From a virus: a stretch of 64,000 bases of DNA. Shown here one piece after another: positions 55,199 through 64,000 of the stretch (the stretch's first letter is position 1; each line of letters begins with the position of its first letter). The stretch spans positions 1 through 64,000 of the IMG/VR virus record IMGVR_UViG_3300008110_000097, one strand, 5' to 3'. The translations under genes were made by a program, and so were the position numbers. The notes beneath the pieces were generated by a model. That model worked only from the letters and a program-made list of their open reading frames with translations. It made no database searches and was not told the DNA's origin.

Positions 55199-56947
55199 AT
55201 GAATAAGAAAAAAATCATATTACCAGATAGAAGATTTGAAAGTGCACCCGATGAAAATCTAACAATTAGAATAAATTTAGATGAATCTAAAAATTTATTA
55301 AGAGAAGGTGACAGAGATGTTATTTTAGATTTGGCTAGACTTTTTAATGAAGAAAGAAACGAATGTCAAAATTATAAAATATTTGGTAAAATAAAAATGA
55401 TATTCAGAAATACCTATTCTGGTGACACAACATATGGTCCACTTGAAAGAAATTTGGCACTAGTCGGTGATGGTGGGGATGGTGATTTTACAGGATATCT
55501 AAACTATAATGAATTTGCCTTTTTAAGAACAGATCTTTTAAGAGAAAAAAATGAACCAATATCAGGATCAACACCTGGTGCATTCGTCCCTAATATCACT
55601 TTGACAGATGGTGGACTTGATCATATTGGTATGTCCCAAACTGACGCACCTTATAAAAATTGGAATTTTTATTTATCATATGTTTATAGTGGAGACACAA
55701 CGTATCCAATAAATTACAGTTTATCTGATGGTACAGTTTACTCTTTTCAAGCACAAGATGGTATCCCATTTAGAGTTACTAATAATGGTAAATATTATAA
55801 ATTTACGTCACCAGTTACACATGGTATAAATCAAGGAGAATATATAACAATTTTAGAAACAACATTAAATAATACGGTACCGGTAGAAAATAGAACTTTT
55901 TATGTTGATAGTATTGGTGACGAAATATATGATTCTGAAAATTATGTTTTAAACATTCTAAAAAGTCAATTTCCACCATCATTAACGCTTGATACCGTTA
56001 TCTTTATAAAGAGATGTCTCGATATAAATAATATATCTGAAACAACTTCAAAGTACTATGTTCATAGACACAAAACATTAACTGAATTAAAAGATTACAT
56101 CTTAGATAAAATGGGGTTTGAATCGCCAGTATTTGAAGATGAAAAAAAATTATTATTTGAAAATAGCCAAGGTGTTATTGACTATTTGGTTGAACAAAAT
56201 AGAATGGAATCAGTACTTTTTGATTTTAAAGAACCATACACATTAAGTGGGATAACAAATAATTTAGGTTACACACCAACAGAATTATATGTATCAATAA
56301 TCTTTAGAAACGATAACGGATATTTTAATTATCCACCAAAAGTCGGTTACAAATTTAATTTTCACGATACTTGGGTAGATAAACATTTTGATGATTCAAA
56401 TTCACCTTTTGAAAATAGTTTAACAAGTACACCATTTATTAATTCAGGTATAACATTTAATAGAGGTAACCCAATACCAAAAGGTACAGATTTAGTGGGA
56501 GCATTTGTTGAATACAATACAAAAGAATTAAAAGAAAGGATAATAAGCGAATCTTTCCATAAAATAACATCACCTTTGAATATTTTTGATCATGGACAAG
56601 ATACCGCTATGGATGCGGTACCGACTAATTTGGTTGGGTTATATTATCAACCACACTATAGAGTAAAAATTAGACAATTATCACCATATATAGAAACATC
56701 AAATACCGACCAAATTTATGGATTACCTGAAAATATAATATATGACAAATCAGAAAATTTATGGAAATGGAGAGATCTATATGATCACGGATATGTCGAT
56801 GTTGATGGATTTGGAACTAATTTTCCGTTTTTAAATGATTGTCATTATTTAAAATTTGATATTAATTTCTATTTAAAAAATGAGGAAGACTATACAAATA
56901 AACAAGATGGTGTTAAAAAGACACAAAATCTAAAAATAGATTGTTAA
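55199..56947 (+). CDS. Baseplate/virion structural protein
   Basis: 582 residues. The N-terminal tag KKKIILPDRRFESAPDENLTIRINLDES leads into beta-rich domains; the phrase YSGDTTY occurs twice (about residues 73 and 163). The C-terminal half contains FNRGNPIPKGTDLVGAFVEYNTKELKERIISESFHKI and ends Lys/Asp-rich. No enzymatic motif. It starts immediately after the second caspase-like gene, and its stop overlaps the next ATG. Part of the second baseplate operon; exact role unknown. Confidence 0.6.
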   Translation: MNKKKIILPDRRFESAPDENLTIRINLDESKNLLREGDRDVILDLARLFNEERNECQNYKIFGKIKMIFRNTYSGDTTYGPLERNLALVGDGGDGDFTGYLNYNEFAFLRTDLLREKNEPISGSTPGAFVPNITLTDGGLDHIGMSQTDAPYKNWNFYLSYVYSGDTTYPINYSLSDGTVYSFQAQDGIPFRVTNNGKYYKFTSPVTHGINQGEYITILETTLNNTVPVENRTFYVDSIGDEIYDSENYVLNILKSQFPPSLTLDTVIFIKRCLDINNISETTSKYYVHRHKTLTELKDYILDKMGFESPVFEDEKKLLFENSQGVIDYLVEQNRMESVLFDFKEPYTLSGITNNLGYTPTELYVSIIFRNDNGYFNYPPKVGYKFNFHDTWVDKHFDDSNSPFENSLTSTPFINSGITFNRGNPIPKGTDLVGAFVEYNTKELKERIISESFHKITSPLNIFDHGQDTAMDAVPTNLVGLYYQPHYRVKIRQLSPYIETSNTDQIYGLPENIIYDKSENLWKWRDLYDHGYVDVDGFGTNFPFLNDCHYLKFDINFYLKNEEDYTNKQDGVKKTQNLKIDC

Positions 56948-57105
56948 TGAATATATTAAGAAACGATAGTGATAAAAATATCTTAATAAATAACGAAAAC
57001 GATTTCAAAACAGATCTCGGGTGGCAAGAGAACGCCGAAGAATTAGAAAAAGAAAGTTTAAAAAGAATTATAAACCCAATAGATAATTATGAAACTGTTA
57101 GATAA
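56947..57105 (+). CDS. Structural protein, N-terminal fragment (frame break)
   Basis: 52 codons (MNILRNDSDKNILINN, then WQENAEELEKESLKRIINPI, DNYETVR) ending at TAA 57103-57105. The -1 frame opens at 57102 and reads ITTYTNGLDYNLVGIQPD, so adding one A at 57101-57102 gives a continuous 244-residue protein (ETVRITTYTNG). The sequence around the junction is not slippery, so an indel (mutation or sequencing error) is more likely than programmed frameshifting. Confidence 0.6.
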   Translation: MNILRNDSDKNILINNENDFKTDLGWQENAEELEKESLKRIINPIDNYETVR

Positions 57106-57680
57106 CAACCTATACAAATGGATTAGATTATAATTTAGTTGGTATACAACCAGATGAAAACGCTAAATTATTAAAAGTAGCAACTGAAAGTTTTTTTAGA
57201 TTAGAATTTTACAAAACACCCAATAACGATGTGCCAGATAGAAGTAACAGAAAATTAGTTTTTACAAAAAATCTAACATTACCATTAGGTGAAAGATACT
57301 TTTTTGCACCACTAATAAAAAACATATTTGTTCCTGTTTTTTCGGGATCAAATTATAGGAATAAAGAAAACATGTATCTTTTTTGGTTTAAAGATGATAG
57401 CGCATTCGAAGAAACATTAATAACCGGAAATACTTTTTGGGTGTCTGCCAGATTTTATAACGCAAAGGATGGTGAAATATTAAATCTAACAAATAGTGGA
57501 TTAACACCAACAACTGAAATAGTCGAATCTAGAGACATGTATTATAAATTGGAAATAAATAGAACAGACACACCTGGAAGAACTGATTATTCATATATTG
57601 TTTATAGTTATAGTGGATCTACCGGTGCTAGAGTCGGTACCAGGTATAACCCAATTAAATTTTATCAATCATTTTCATAG
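57102..57680 (+). CDS. Structural protein, main fragment after frame break
   Basis: 192 codons from the frame opening at 57102; a GTG at 57231 is the only listed start but cuts off clear coding sequence. FFRLEFYKTPNN, then LTLPLGERYFFAPLIKNIF, WFKDDSAFEETLITG and YYKLEINRTDTPGRTDYSYIVYSYSGSTG suggest a beta-rich baseplate protein. Ends one base before the next gene's ATG. Confidence 0.6.
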   Translation: MTTYTNGLDYNLVGIQPDENAKLLKVATESFFRLEFYKTPNNDVPDRSNRKLVFTKNLTLPLGERYFFAPLIKNIFVPVFSGSNYRNKENMYLFWFKDDSAFEETLITGNTFWVSARFYNAKDGEILNLTNSGLTPTTEIVESRDMYYKLEINRTDTPGRTDYSYIVYSYSGSTGARVGTRYNPIKFYQSFS

Positions 57681-58604
57681 ATGAGAAAAACTAAATACGA
57701 AATATTAAGGACAAATACGGGGTTAACATATAACCTACCTATATATTTAGATTCATCGGTTGATGAAATGGGTATCATGGTCGGTTTTGATGGTAAAATA
57801 AGTCAAATAGAAGAATTTTGTAATTTTAGTTACACACAAAATGTTAATGTAATTGATGTATATAATACCGTATTCATTGAAAAATTTAGATATATAAAAG
57901 AAGCCACTTTCACTATAAATTGGGGAGATGGTACGTCTTCTCCATTACCTATACATACAGGTAATTTACTGTCTACCGTTTCAAAAACTTACCCAATACC
58001 ATCTATTGGATATAGTTCATACACCATAACGATAAGTTTAGATAGTCCATGGACAAAACAAAACTTAAGTAAAATAGTTAAAATACCTCAAGACATATCA
58101 AAACCAAATCCACTTGGTACTTTTAGTGGATTTACTATACCTTATACCGTTTTAACGGGTGATCAAGATTATCTAAATGATTTAGATTACACAAATAACA
58201 CTGGACAAACAACATTTAAGTATGTTGCTATAGGTGGAAGTAGAATAGATGAAAAAAGGTTATATGGGTCAAATTCATATACTGGGGTAACGGGCGGGGT
58301 CGATGAAATCGGTAGTTATAGTGCATATACTATTGACAATTTAGTTTATAAAGATTATTCTGATGGTTATACGATGATAACGGGTACGACCGTTGGATTC
58401 ACAAAAGAAGAAGTTTTCGATAATCTAATAACAAGGAATGAACATTTTCTTGGGTTTATTGATGAACCGACGATCTATTCCGATATTTTTGTTGAAAGAG
58501 GTAAACTTAGTGTTATGGAATATAATCTAAGATTAACTGAAGTAGACAATACCGGTGAATTAAGAATTTATGGAAATGGATTTTTTAATGTAATAAAACA
58601 ATAA
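57681..58604 (+). CDS. Baseplate protein with PKD-like domain
   Basis: 307 residues. ATFTINWGDGTSSPLP, then YSSYTITISLDSPW, is the pattern of a PKD/Ig-like domain (W-G-D-G-T turn). The C-terminal half (YKDYSDGYTMITGTTVGF, then EHFLGFIDEPTIYSDIFVERGKLSVMEYNLRLTEV) is reminiscent of proteins at baseplate junctions. No enzyme motif. Confidence 0.6.
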   Translation: MRKTKYEILRTNTGLTYNLPIYLDSSVDEMGIMVGFDGKISQIEEFCNFSYTQNVNVIDVYNTVFIEKFRYIKEATFTINWGDGTSSPLPIHTGNLLSTVSKTYPIPSIGYSSYTITISLDSPWTKQNLSKIVKIPQDISKPNPLGTFSGFTIPYTVLTGDQDYLNDLDYTNNTGQTTFKYVAIGGSRIDEKRLYGSNSYTGVTGGVDEIGSYSAYTIDNLVYKDYSDGYTMITGTTVGFTKEEVFDNLITRNEHFLGFIDEPTIYSDIFVERGKLSVMEYNLRLTEVDNTGELRIYGNGFFNVIKQ

Positions 58605-58610
58605 AAAATA

Positions 58611-58618
58611 TATTTATT
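58611..58618 (+). promoter_or_regulatory. Late-motif variant TATTTATT
   Basis: 12 bases before the ATG at 58631, in a 26-base A/T-only gap. Confidence 0.45.
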
Positions 58619-58630
58619 AAATAAAAATAC

Positions 58631-59551
58631 ATGGCAGTAGGATCATACGGTATAGTTAGACCATCGGATATATCACCACAAGATGTTGATATATATTATC
58701 ATTATGTTGCAAATCGATTGACAACATCTGAGGTTACATTAAAAAAATTAGCCTCTCAGGACATTTTAACACCGGTTTTTCATAATAATGAAACAACCGA
58801 TGACAATAATGCACCAAATGTTGAAATATTAGGTGGTTTATATAATTTAAAATTATCCTCTAGTGATTTTTCCGAATTAGGTATATATACCTTACACATT
58901 AGACCCAAACAAATAAGAACAACAATAACCGATTGTGGTATTTTGGCTTCTTTACCTTCAGTTAGAGGATTAATTATTGATATAAGTAACGTTCCAACCG
59001 AAGATAGAAATAAATTCACACCACAAGGATTGGTTGGGTATAGAATAGAGTATATCAACACAAATAACAATACTAAAATACCAAATTTTTATAGAGTCGT
59101 AACTTCATCATTTTATTGTACACCAATTGCATCAAATTTGACAAATACAACTCAAAAAGCGATAAGATATCAGTACACTGATCAAGCGACAAATTTAATG
59201 TTTCTTACTGTTACACCGTCCTCCGCACCATCCAGTAAACCAAATACGGTACCTTTTATTGGACAACCATCACAAAAAATTATTTTAACAAATACTTTTT
59301 TAAATCCAACTACAATTGAAATCGAGATGGTTGAACATGATGCAACTACATTAGCACACGCACTTTATGGTAATCAAACTAAGGCGGTTGCACCGGGTAT
59401 CTATACGATTTACGATAATAATAACAATATCTATAGACAATACAACTTGTATGAGATTAAAGATGATCTAAATGACACATTGTATGAGGTTAGAGAAAGA
59501 AAAACAGATATTGACCAATCATTAGATTTTGATACTATTACAAATATATAA
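58631..59551 (+). CDS. Conserved-looking virion structural (baseplate) protein
   Basis: 306 residues. Blocks such as DISPQDVDIYYHYVANR, LGIYTLHIRPKQIRTTI, VTPSSAPSSKPNTVPFIGQPS and EIEMVEHDATTLAHALYGNQ are familiar to me from structural proteins of related T4-like phages, but I cannot name a T4 counterpart with certainty. Many Gln/Arg contacts and no catalytic motif. Its stop codon overlaps the following ATG by one base, so the two proteins are translationally coupled and may assemble together. Confidence 0.7.
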   Translation: MAVGSYGIVRPSDISPQDVDIYYHYVANRLTTSEVTLKKLASQDILTPVFHNNETTDDNNAPNVEILGGLYNLKLSSSDFSELGIYTLHIRPKQIRTTITDCGILASLPSVRGLIIDISNVPTEDRNKFTPQGLVGYRIEYINTNNNTKIPNFYRVVTSSFYCTPIASNLTNTTQKAIRYQYTDQATNLMFLTVTPSSAPSSKPNTVPFIGQPSQKIILTNTFLNPTTIEIEMVEHDATTLAHALYGNQTKAVAPGIYTIYDNNNNIYRQYNLYEIKDDLNDTLYEVRERKTDIDQSLDFDTITNI

Positions 59552-62500
59552 TGGCAAGAAGAAAAGTACCAAGTCAGGCAGCAAGTGGAAGAGAAACCTT
59601 TAGTGATAGTTTAGTCGGTGTGCAAATTACCGATGGGTCTAGTCAATTAACTAATACCAACTTTGCTTTAGATAGAGCAATTCCTGAAAAAGACAGTAAA
59701 AATTTTAGAACAAGTCCGTTTTCGGATTTTTTAACATTAGACACGTTAAAAGAAGAAGAAAATGAATTTTCAACTCCATTAATGTCATCGACTAAAAAAA
59801 GTGACAGAGAGTTGAGATTTAGAAATGCTAAAAATGATGCTGGTAAATCTTTATTCGGGTCGTTATCTAGAAGATTAGAAGTATCAATTAAAAATATTAT
59901 TAAAAAATATCCCGCATCTTTTTTAATAGACAAAGACAGTTTAATTGTAACAAATCAATATACGGCCTATAATATATCATACGATATTGATAGAGACACA
60001 ACAATTTTTGAAGTTGAGTTACCTAGACTATTTAATACGTTTGAAATAAAATTAAGTAGACCACAAAGTAATACCTTACCTGATGGTGATACTAATATTA
60101 GAAACTTTTATTCTTCATTTAAGAAATATGTAACAGTAATCAAAGAACAACCTTACGAAATAGTTGACTTTGTACAACCAGACAGTAAAAGTAACTTTAA
60201 ATTAAAAATAAAGGGTAATCCGTTTTCTGGCGACACGACTTATACTGAAAATATATTAGTTAGACCAAATGATGGTATTGTTGAGGAGTTTTATAAAAGT
60301 TTAGATGAAATTGAGGAACAATTAGTTAATAGAGAAACTAATCCAAAGTTTACTGCATTTTTTGTTGTGCCAAGAGAAAATTTTGATAAAACAAATACAA
60401 ATTTAATACAAGTTGCATATAATTGGCCATTATCTAAAGATGGTTGGAATATAAAAATAATTGGTTCTGATTTTGATGGGTATCTAGATAGTTTAAAAAA
60501 TTTAGGAGACGAAATCGATAATTATAAATCTAATTTATTTATTAGATTTTTAACATCACCCCAATTGTATGAGTTTGATTCTGATGAAAAAAAGGCAGAA
60601 AGTGTTTTTCAATTATATGGACAAAGTTTTGATAAAATAAAGAAATATATAGACAACATCGCTTACATGAGAAATGTAAGTTATGATGGTATAAATAATT
60701 TACCCGATATTCTACTTAAGAATTTAGCGGAAAATTTAGGTTTGACCACTGTTAGTTTATTTGATGAAGATACATTAGATAGTGCATTGTATAGTAGAAG
60801 TAGATCTAACTATTCATCACAAAGTATTGGTAAAAATTTAATTGAAGCCGAATATGAATTCTATAGAAGACTATTAGTTAATTTAGCCTATCTATATAAA
60901 TCAAAAGGAACTAGATCATCGATACATTTCTTTCTAAGATTTTTGGGTGCACCTGAACCTTTAATAAGAATTGATGAATATATTTACAGAGTCACATCAA
61001 TGCCAAATTCTAGTGACCTCGAAAATGATATCTATGATGTTTTACAAAGAAGTAAATTTTTAACGACAGCATTATTTTCACCAACAACATATCTTTATAC
61101 AAAAAATATAGAACAAGGATTAACAACATTTAATAGAGAGGGTTATCCTGTTGATGAAAAAACCGGATTACCTAGAAGAGCATTTGATCCAATAAGTGAT
61201 ATATTTTTTCAGAAAGGTTCGGGATGGTATGATATGACTTTAAAACATAGAACACCCGATATACTTGATGAAGAAAATTCTATTTTAACAGGTAGAACAA
61301 AAACGATTAAAACAAAGGCAAAACCATATTCTTATGGTGAAGAATATTTTGACGTTTTTAGAACATTACCAGGATTAGATACTGGATATGGTTTGGATTC
61401 TGAAATAGATAACGTTAAGGCCAGTTTCTATGATGGAAATTCATCTTATGTTTTAAATAGAAAAAATATTGAAGTCTACTTATCACCAAGTAGGGCGATC
61501 GATTATGATATTTGGAGAAAATCTAGAGATTTATTATTAACATTCGGTTCAAATACATTATATCCACAAACAGGTGTCACATTTGCGGAATTTTTAGAAA
61601 AGACATTACATTCCCAATTAAAAAATTCCCACGTTATAAGATATAAGAAAAATTACATTGCACTCGAGGATGTTTACACATCTTATTTCACTAGCACTGG
61701 TTTTACTTCTTATAATTATATTGATTCACATGAGTTTATACAACGAATGAGTCCATATTGGATGCAAATACTTGATCAAGTAATTCCCGCAACTACATTA
61801 TGGACAGGAGGTAATTTAATAGATAATAACTTTTTTGGTAGACCAAAATATAAATATAATTTAGGATGTCAACCAAAAACAATAGTTGAGAATTTATACC
61901 CAAATTTTGGTGATGCGATAAATGAAGATTTAGAAACAATATTAGGTGAAGAAGAAAATTTTAGAGGATTAATCAATATAACAGGGGTAACATATTGTCC
62001 AATAATAGAAATTGATGGATATGTGTTTTCTGGACACCCTTATTGTGTACTTGTTAGTGGGACAACAAATACAAGTAACAGTGCTAAATTATTTAATCCA
62101 ATGCCAATGACTGGTTGTACAATTTTACCTGATAGCGGTACAACGGCATTGCCTTTGATATGTGACTATAAAGAATTTGTAGATCCCGATGTCGATAAAA
62201 TAAAAGAACTTTGGGTGGTTGCATTATCTGGGTTGGTTGAAAATGTTGTAAATAAATTTACAACGGGATATACTGCGGGATATGAAAATTACGAACCTTT
62301 TCTACAACAACCTAATTCAACATACACATGGGAATATAAACCAAAGTTAACTTTTGAATTTTTCACCGATATTGACGGTAAAGAAAAAGTTAGATTCACA
62401 TCAATAAAATATGATTTTAATGATTGTTCTGTTGAAGATTATTTTATATATAGATTTGACACTGAATATACACCAATAAATCCAATATGTAATAATGATT

Positions 62501-64000
62501 TAGATATTAATGTAAATACAACAGAGTGTCAAACAGACTATTGTCCTATTATTGATTTAGATATTGTACTTAAAAATAATGTTGGTATACAAAAAGGTGG
62601 TTTTGGTTCTTCTACTTATTACCACTCTGATTGTATGTTTATCACAGGTAAAACTGGAACAACAAGTACAGGAATTAAATTTGGTGAAGTTGATAATTGT
62701 AAAATATCTATATCAGGTGCTTCTCTTAGTAAAAAAATAGAATTAAATTTTTTAGATGCTGCTAATTGTGAGACAAAAATATCAATAGACGGATTTCAGA
62801 AAAAATATGAACATAATGAGTCTAAAGAATATTATCAACAATTTGTTATCAATACATATATGAGTGGATGTTCACTACCTTGTAGTGGTGAAACATTAAT
62901 TTCTTCACAAACAGCGGTCACATTTTGTGATAATTTTATTGACTGTATATTCGTACCAAGATTAAAATATGAACCATCTTATGATTATGGATTATTGTCT
63001 GATAGTAAAGTTTTAAAAATTGTTGGACAGTTTCCAATAATTCAAATAGAAAACGGTACAATAGATTACAACGCAATAGTACATTATATTAATTTTGGTG
63101 ATATTGAAATAACAAATGTTGAGGACGTTGTTGTTGGTGATATTTTATTAACCGCAACATATAAACCATGTAATTTCTCATATCAAGATTTTAAACTTGC
63201 TTATCTATATGGATATGCCTTTACTTTTCAATATGATTATAATGAAGTAAAAAGTATAGAATGTCTTGGATCTGTTAAGAAAAGTTTAATAACGGGAAGA
63301 ACAGTAAATAATACAACAACAGTTATTGAAGTTTTACCAACAACAAAATTAAGAGTATATACAAACAAAATAGTTGATGGAGGTATTGTAACTAAAACAG
63401 ATTATTTCCTTGATGAGAGAATACCTGAACATTTACAATTACCCGGAGAAACACCACCAGAACCATGTTGTCCATATCCAAAAGATTATTATGAAAATTA
63501 TGGTGATTTCTTATTGAATGTCGATGGTTTTCCTATTGAGGTTATTGCGGTAGATCTTGATTACTGTGAACCAAATATGTATTATAATTTTAATTTTGAA
63601 ACTTCTGGTAGAGATGTACCTGTCGGTGAAGATTTAATAATATTTAATGGTAACGATAGTCATCAAGTATTACTACAACACAAATATCAAACACATGTTT
63701 CTAATTTAATAGAAGATTGTCCACAACAATTCTATAGTGATATTGAAGATTGCCCTACAGAATATTTTACCGAACCAACTATATGTTTTGAAATTGCTGC
63801 CGAAGCGTTTTCTAACCCTGAATTTGTAACAGTTAGTCCGGGGGTTATCGTTAATGAAAAACCATCATATATTTTTAGTCCTAAAAACGATACGTTTGTT
63901 TATTATGTTTCTTGGTCGATAAATAATAATAGATGGGAATATAGATCATCATTAAATTCAGGTACATTGTACCAATATAATGAAAATCCAAATTTACCAA
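59551..64000 (+). CDS. 7: Giant baseplate wedge protein with tail-protein-I-like region (gp7-like), 3' end outside window
   Basis: Open from the ATG at 59551 to the window end (at least 1483 codons). In the first third: KKYIDNIAYMRNVSYDGINNLP, then LAENLGLTT, and around residue 440-475 LAYLYKSKGTRSSIHFFLRFLG, the pattern of the gpI/gp7 domain that pairs with gp6/gpJ in the minimal baseplate. Later SPYWMQILDQVIPATTLWTGGN is a typical segment of such proteins. Beyond about residue 780 there are many Cys-rich, disulfide-like beta repeats (TTECQTDYC, TGCTILPDSG), unlike T4 gp7 (1032 residues). So this is an enlarged gp7 equivalent; the assignment rests on the motif and the partner gp6. Confidence 0.65.
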   Translation, partial: MARRKVPSQAASGRETFSDSLVGVQITDGSSQLTNTNFALDRAIPEKDSKNFRTSPFSDFLTLDTLKEEENEFSTPLMSSTKKSDRELRFRNAKNDAGKSLFGSLSRRLEVSIKNIIKKYPASFLIDKDSLIVTNQYTAYNISYDIDRDTTIFEVELPRLFNTFEIKLSRPQSNTLPDGDTNIRNFYSSFKKYVTVIKEQPYEIVDFVQPDSKSNFKLKIKGNPFSGDTTYTENILVRPNDGIVEEFYKSLDEIEEQLVNRETNPKFTAFFVVPRENFDKTNTNLIQVAYNWPLSKDGWNIKIIGSDFDGYLDSLKNLGDEIDNYKSNLFIRFLTSPQLYEFDSDEKKAESVFQLYGQSFDKIKKYIDNIAYMRNVSYDGINNLPDILLKNLAENLGLTTVSLFDEDTLDSALYSRSRSNYSSQSIGKNLIEAEYEFYRRLLVNLAYLYKSKGTRSSIHFFLRFLGAPEPLIRIDEYIYRVTSMPNSSDLENDIYDVLQRSKFLTTALFSPTTYLYTKNIEQGLTTFNREGYPVDEKTGLPRRAFDPISDIFFQKGSGWYDMTLKHRTPDILDEENSILTGRTKTIKTKAKPYSYGEEYFDVFRTLPGLDTGYGLDSEIDNVKASFYDGNSSYVLNRKNIEVYLSPSRAIDYDIWRKSRDLLLTFGSNTLYPQTGVTFAEFLEKTLHSQLKNSHVIRYKKNYIALEDVYTSYFTSTGFTSYNYIDSHEFIQRMSPYWMQILDQVIPATTLWTGGNLIDNNFFGRPKYKYNLGCQPKTIVENLYPNFGDAINEDLETILGEEENFRGLINITGVTYCPIIEIDGYVFSGHPYCVLVSGTTNTSNSAKLFNPMPMTGCTILPDSGTTALPLICDYKEFVDPDVDKIKELWVVALSGLVENVVNKFTTGYTAGYENYEPFLQQPNSTYTWEYKPKLTFEFFTDIDGKEKVRFTSIKYDFNDCSVEDYFIYRFDTEYTPINPICNNDLDINVNTTECQTDYCPIIDLDIVLKNNVGIQKGGFGSSTYYHSDCMFITGKTGTTSTGIKFGEVDNCKISISGASLSKKIELNFLDAANCETKISIDGFQKKYEHNESKEYYQQFVINTYMSGCSLPCSGETLISSQTAVTFCDNFIDCIFVPRLKYEPSYDYGLLSDSKVLKIVGQFPIIQIENGTIDYNAIVHYINFGDIEITNVEDVVVGDILLTATYKPCNFSYQDFKLAYLYGYAFTFQYDYNEVKSIECLGSVKKSLITGRTVNNTTTVIEVLPTTKLRVYTNKIVDGGIVTKTDYFLDERIPEHLQLPGETPPEPCCPYPKDYYENYGDFLLNVDGFPIEVIAVDLDYCEPNMYYNFNFETSGRDVPVGEDLIIFNGNDSHQVLLQHKYQTHVSNLIEDCPQQFYSDIEDCPTEYFTEPTICFEIAAEAFSNPEFVTVSPGVIVNEKPSYIFSPKNDTFVYYVSWSINNNRWEYRSSLNSGTLYQYNENPNLP

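Overview
This window is the late-gene core of a large, AT-rich (roughly 30% GC by eye), T4-like contractile-tailed phage (Caudoviricetes, myovirus morphology). The host is probably a member of the Bacteroidota. Evidence for the phage: tail sheath (gp18-like), tail tube (gp19-like), tail terminator (gp15-like), baseplate gp25, gp53 and gp6 homologues, a tape measure protein, family B DNA polymerase, UvsX, gp32-like SSB, gp41-like helicase and a FEN/RNase H exonuclease. Evidence for the host is weaker and partly inferred: start codons sit in A-rich leaders with almost no Shine-Dalgarno sequence, and a DUF5522-like small Cys protein of a type I associate with Bacteroidota follows the reductase gene.

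Layout. 1-10294: tail-fibre/adhesin module. It holds a Pro/Thr-rich stalk protein cut by the window edge, a trypsin-like serine protease, a lectin-like protein, and several fibres that share a short N-terminal anchor; one fibre has a long 9-residue-repeat beta-helix. 10321-16811: a small protein, a 2OG-Fe(II) oxygenase, a small structural protein, DNA polymerase, a minus-strand connector candidate and a nuclease-like hypothetical. 16791-18542: minus-strand SNF2 helicase. 18592-27157: neck and tail genes in near-T4 order (gp14-like, gp15-like, gp18, gp19, gp26-like, tape measure), with a tiny minus-strand ribbon-helix-helix gene between terminator and sheath. 27195-38040: very large baseplate and hub genes plus gp53. 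38079-39289: three small genes, one Dps/ferritin-like. 39391-46698: replication and nucleotide module (gp32, UvsX, FEN, an unknown, gp41, class II ribonucleotide reductase, DUF5522-like). 46835-64000: second baseplate operon (gp25, gp6, a 1533-residue protein, two tandem caspase-like proteins, several structural proteins, and a gp7/tail-protein-I-like protein that runs off the window).

Regulation. A directional 8-base motif, TATTTATA or close variants, lies upstream of most late transcription units, commonly 4-15 bases before the ATG. It reverses with the gene on minus-strand genes. It is absent from most of the replication genes. It is the reverse complement of the T4 late promoter box. Strong hairpin-plus-T-run terminators separate the units.

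The points most worth a second look are: the tandem His/Cys caspase-like proteins preceded by an exact 42-base direct repeat; a virion-module serine protease; a probable +1 frameshift in the gp26-like gene at the tail-chaperone position; four further frame breaks in structural genes that may be sequence errors or real; the promoter motif; a parS-like palindrome and repeat cluster between sheath and tube; hairpins in the polymerase leader; and a possible structured RNA after the ribonucleotide reductase operon.
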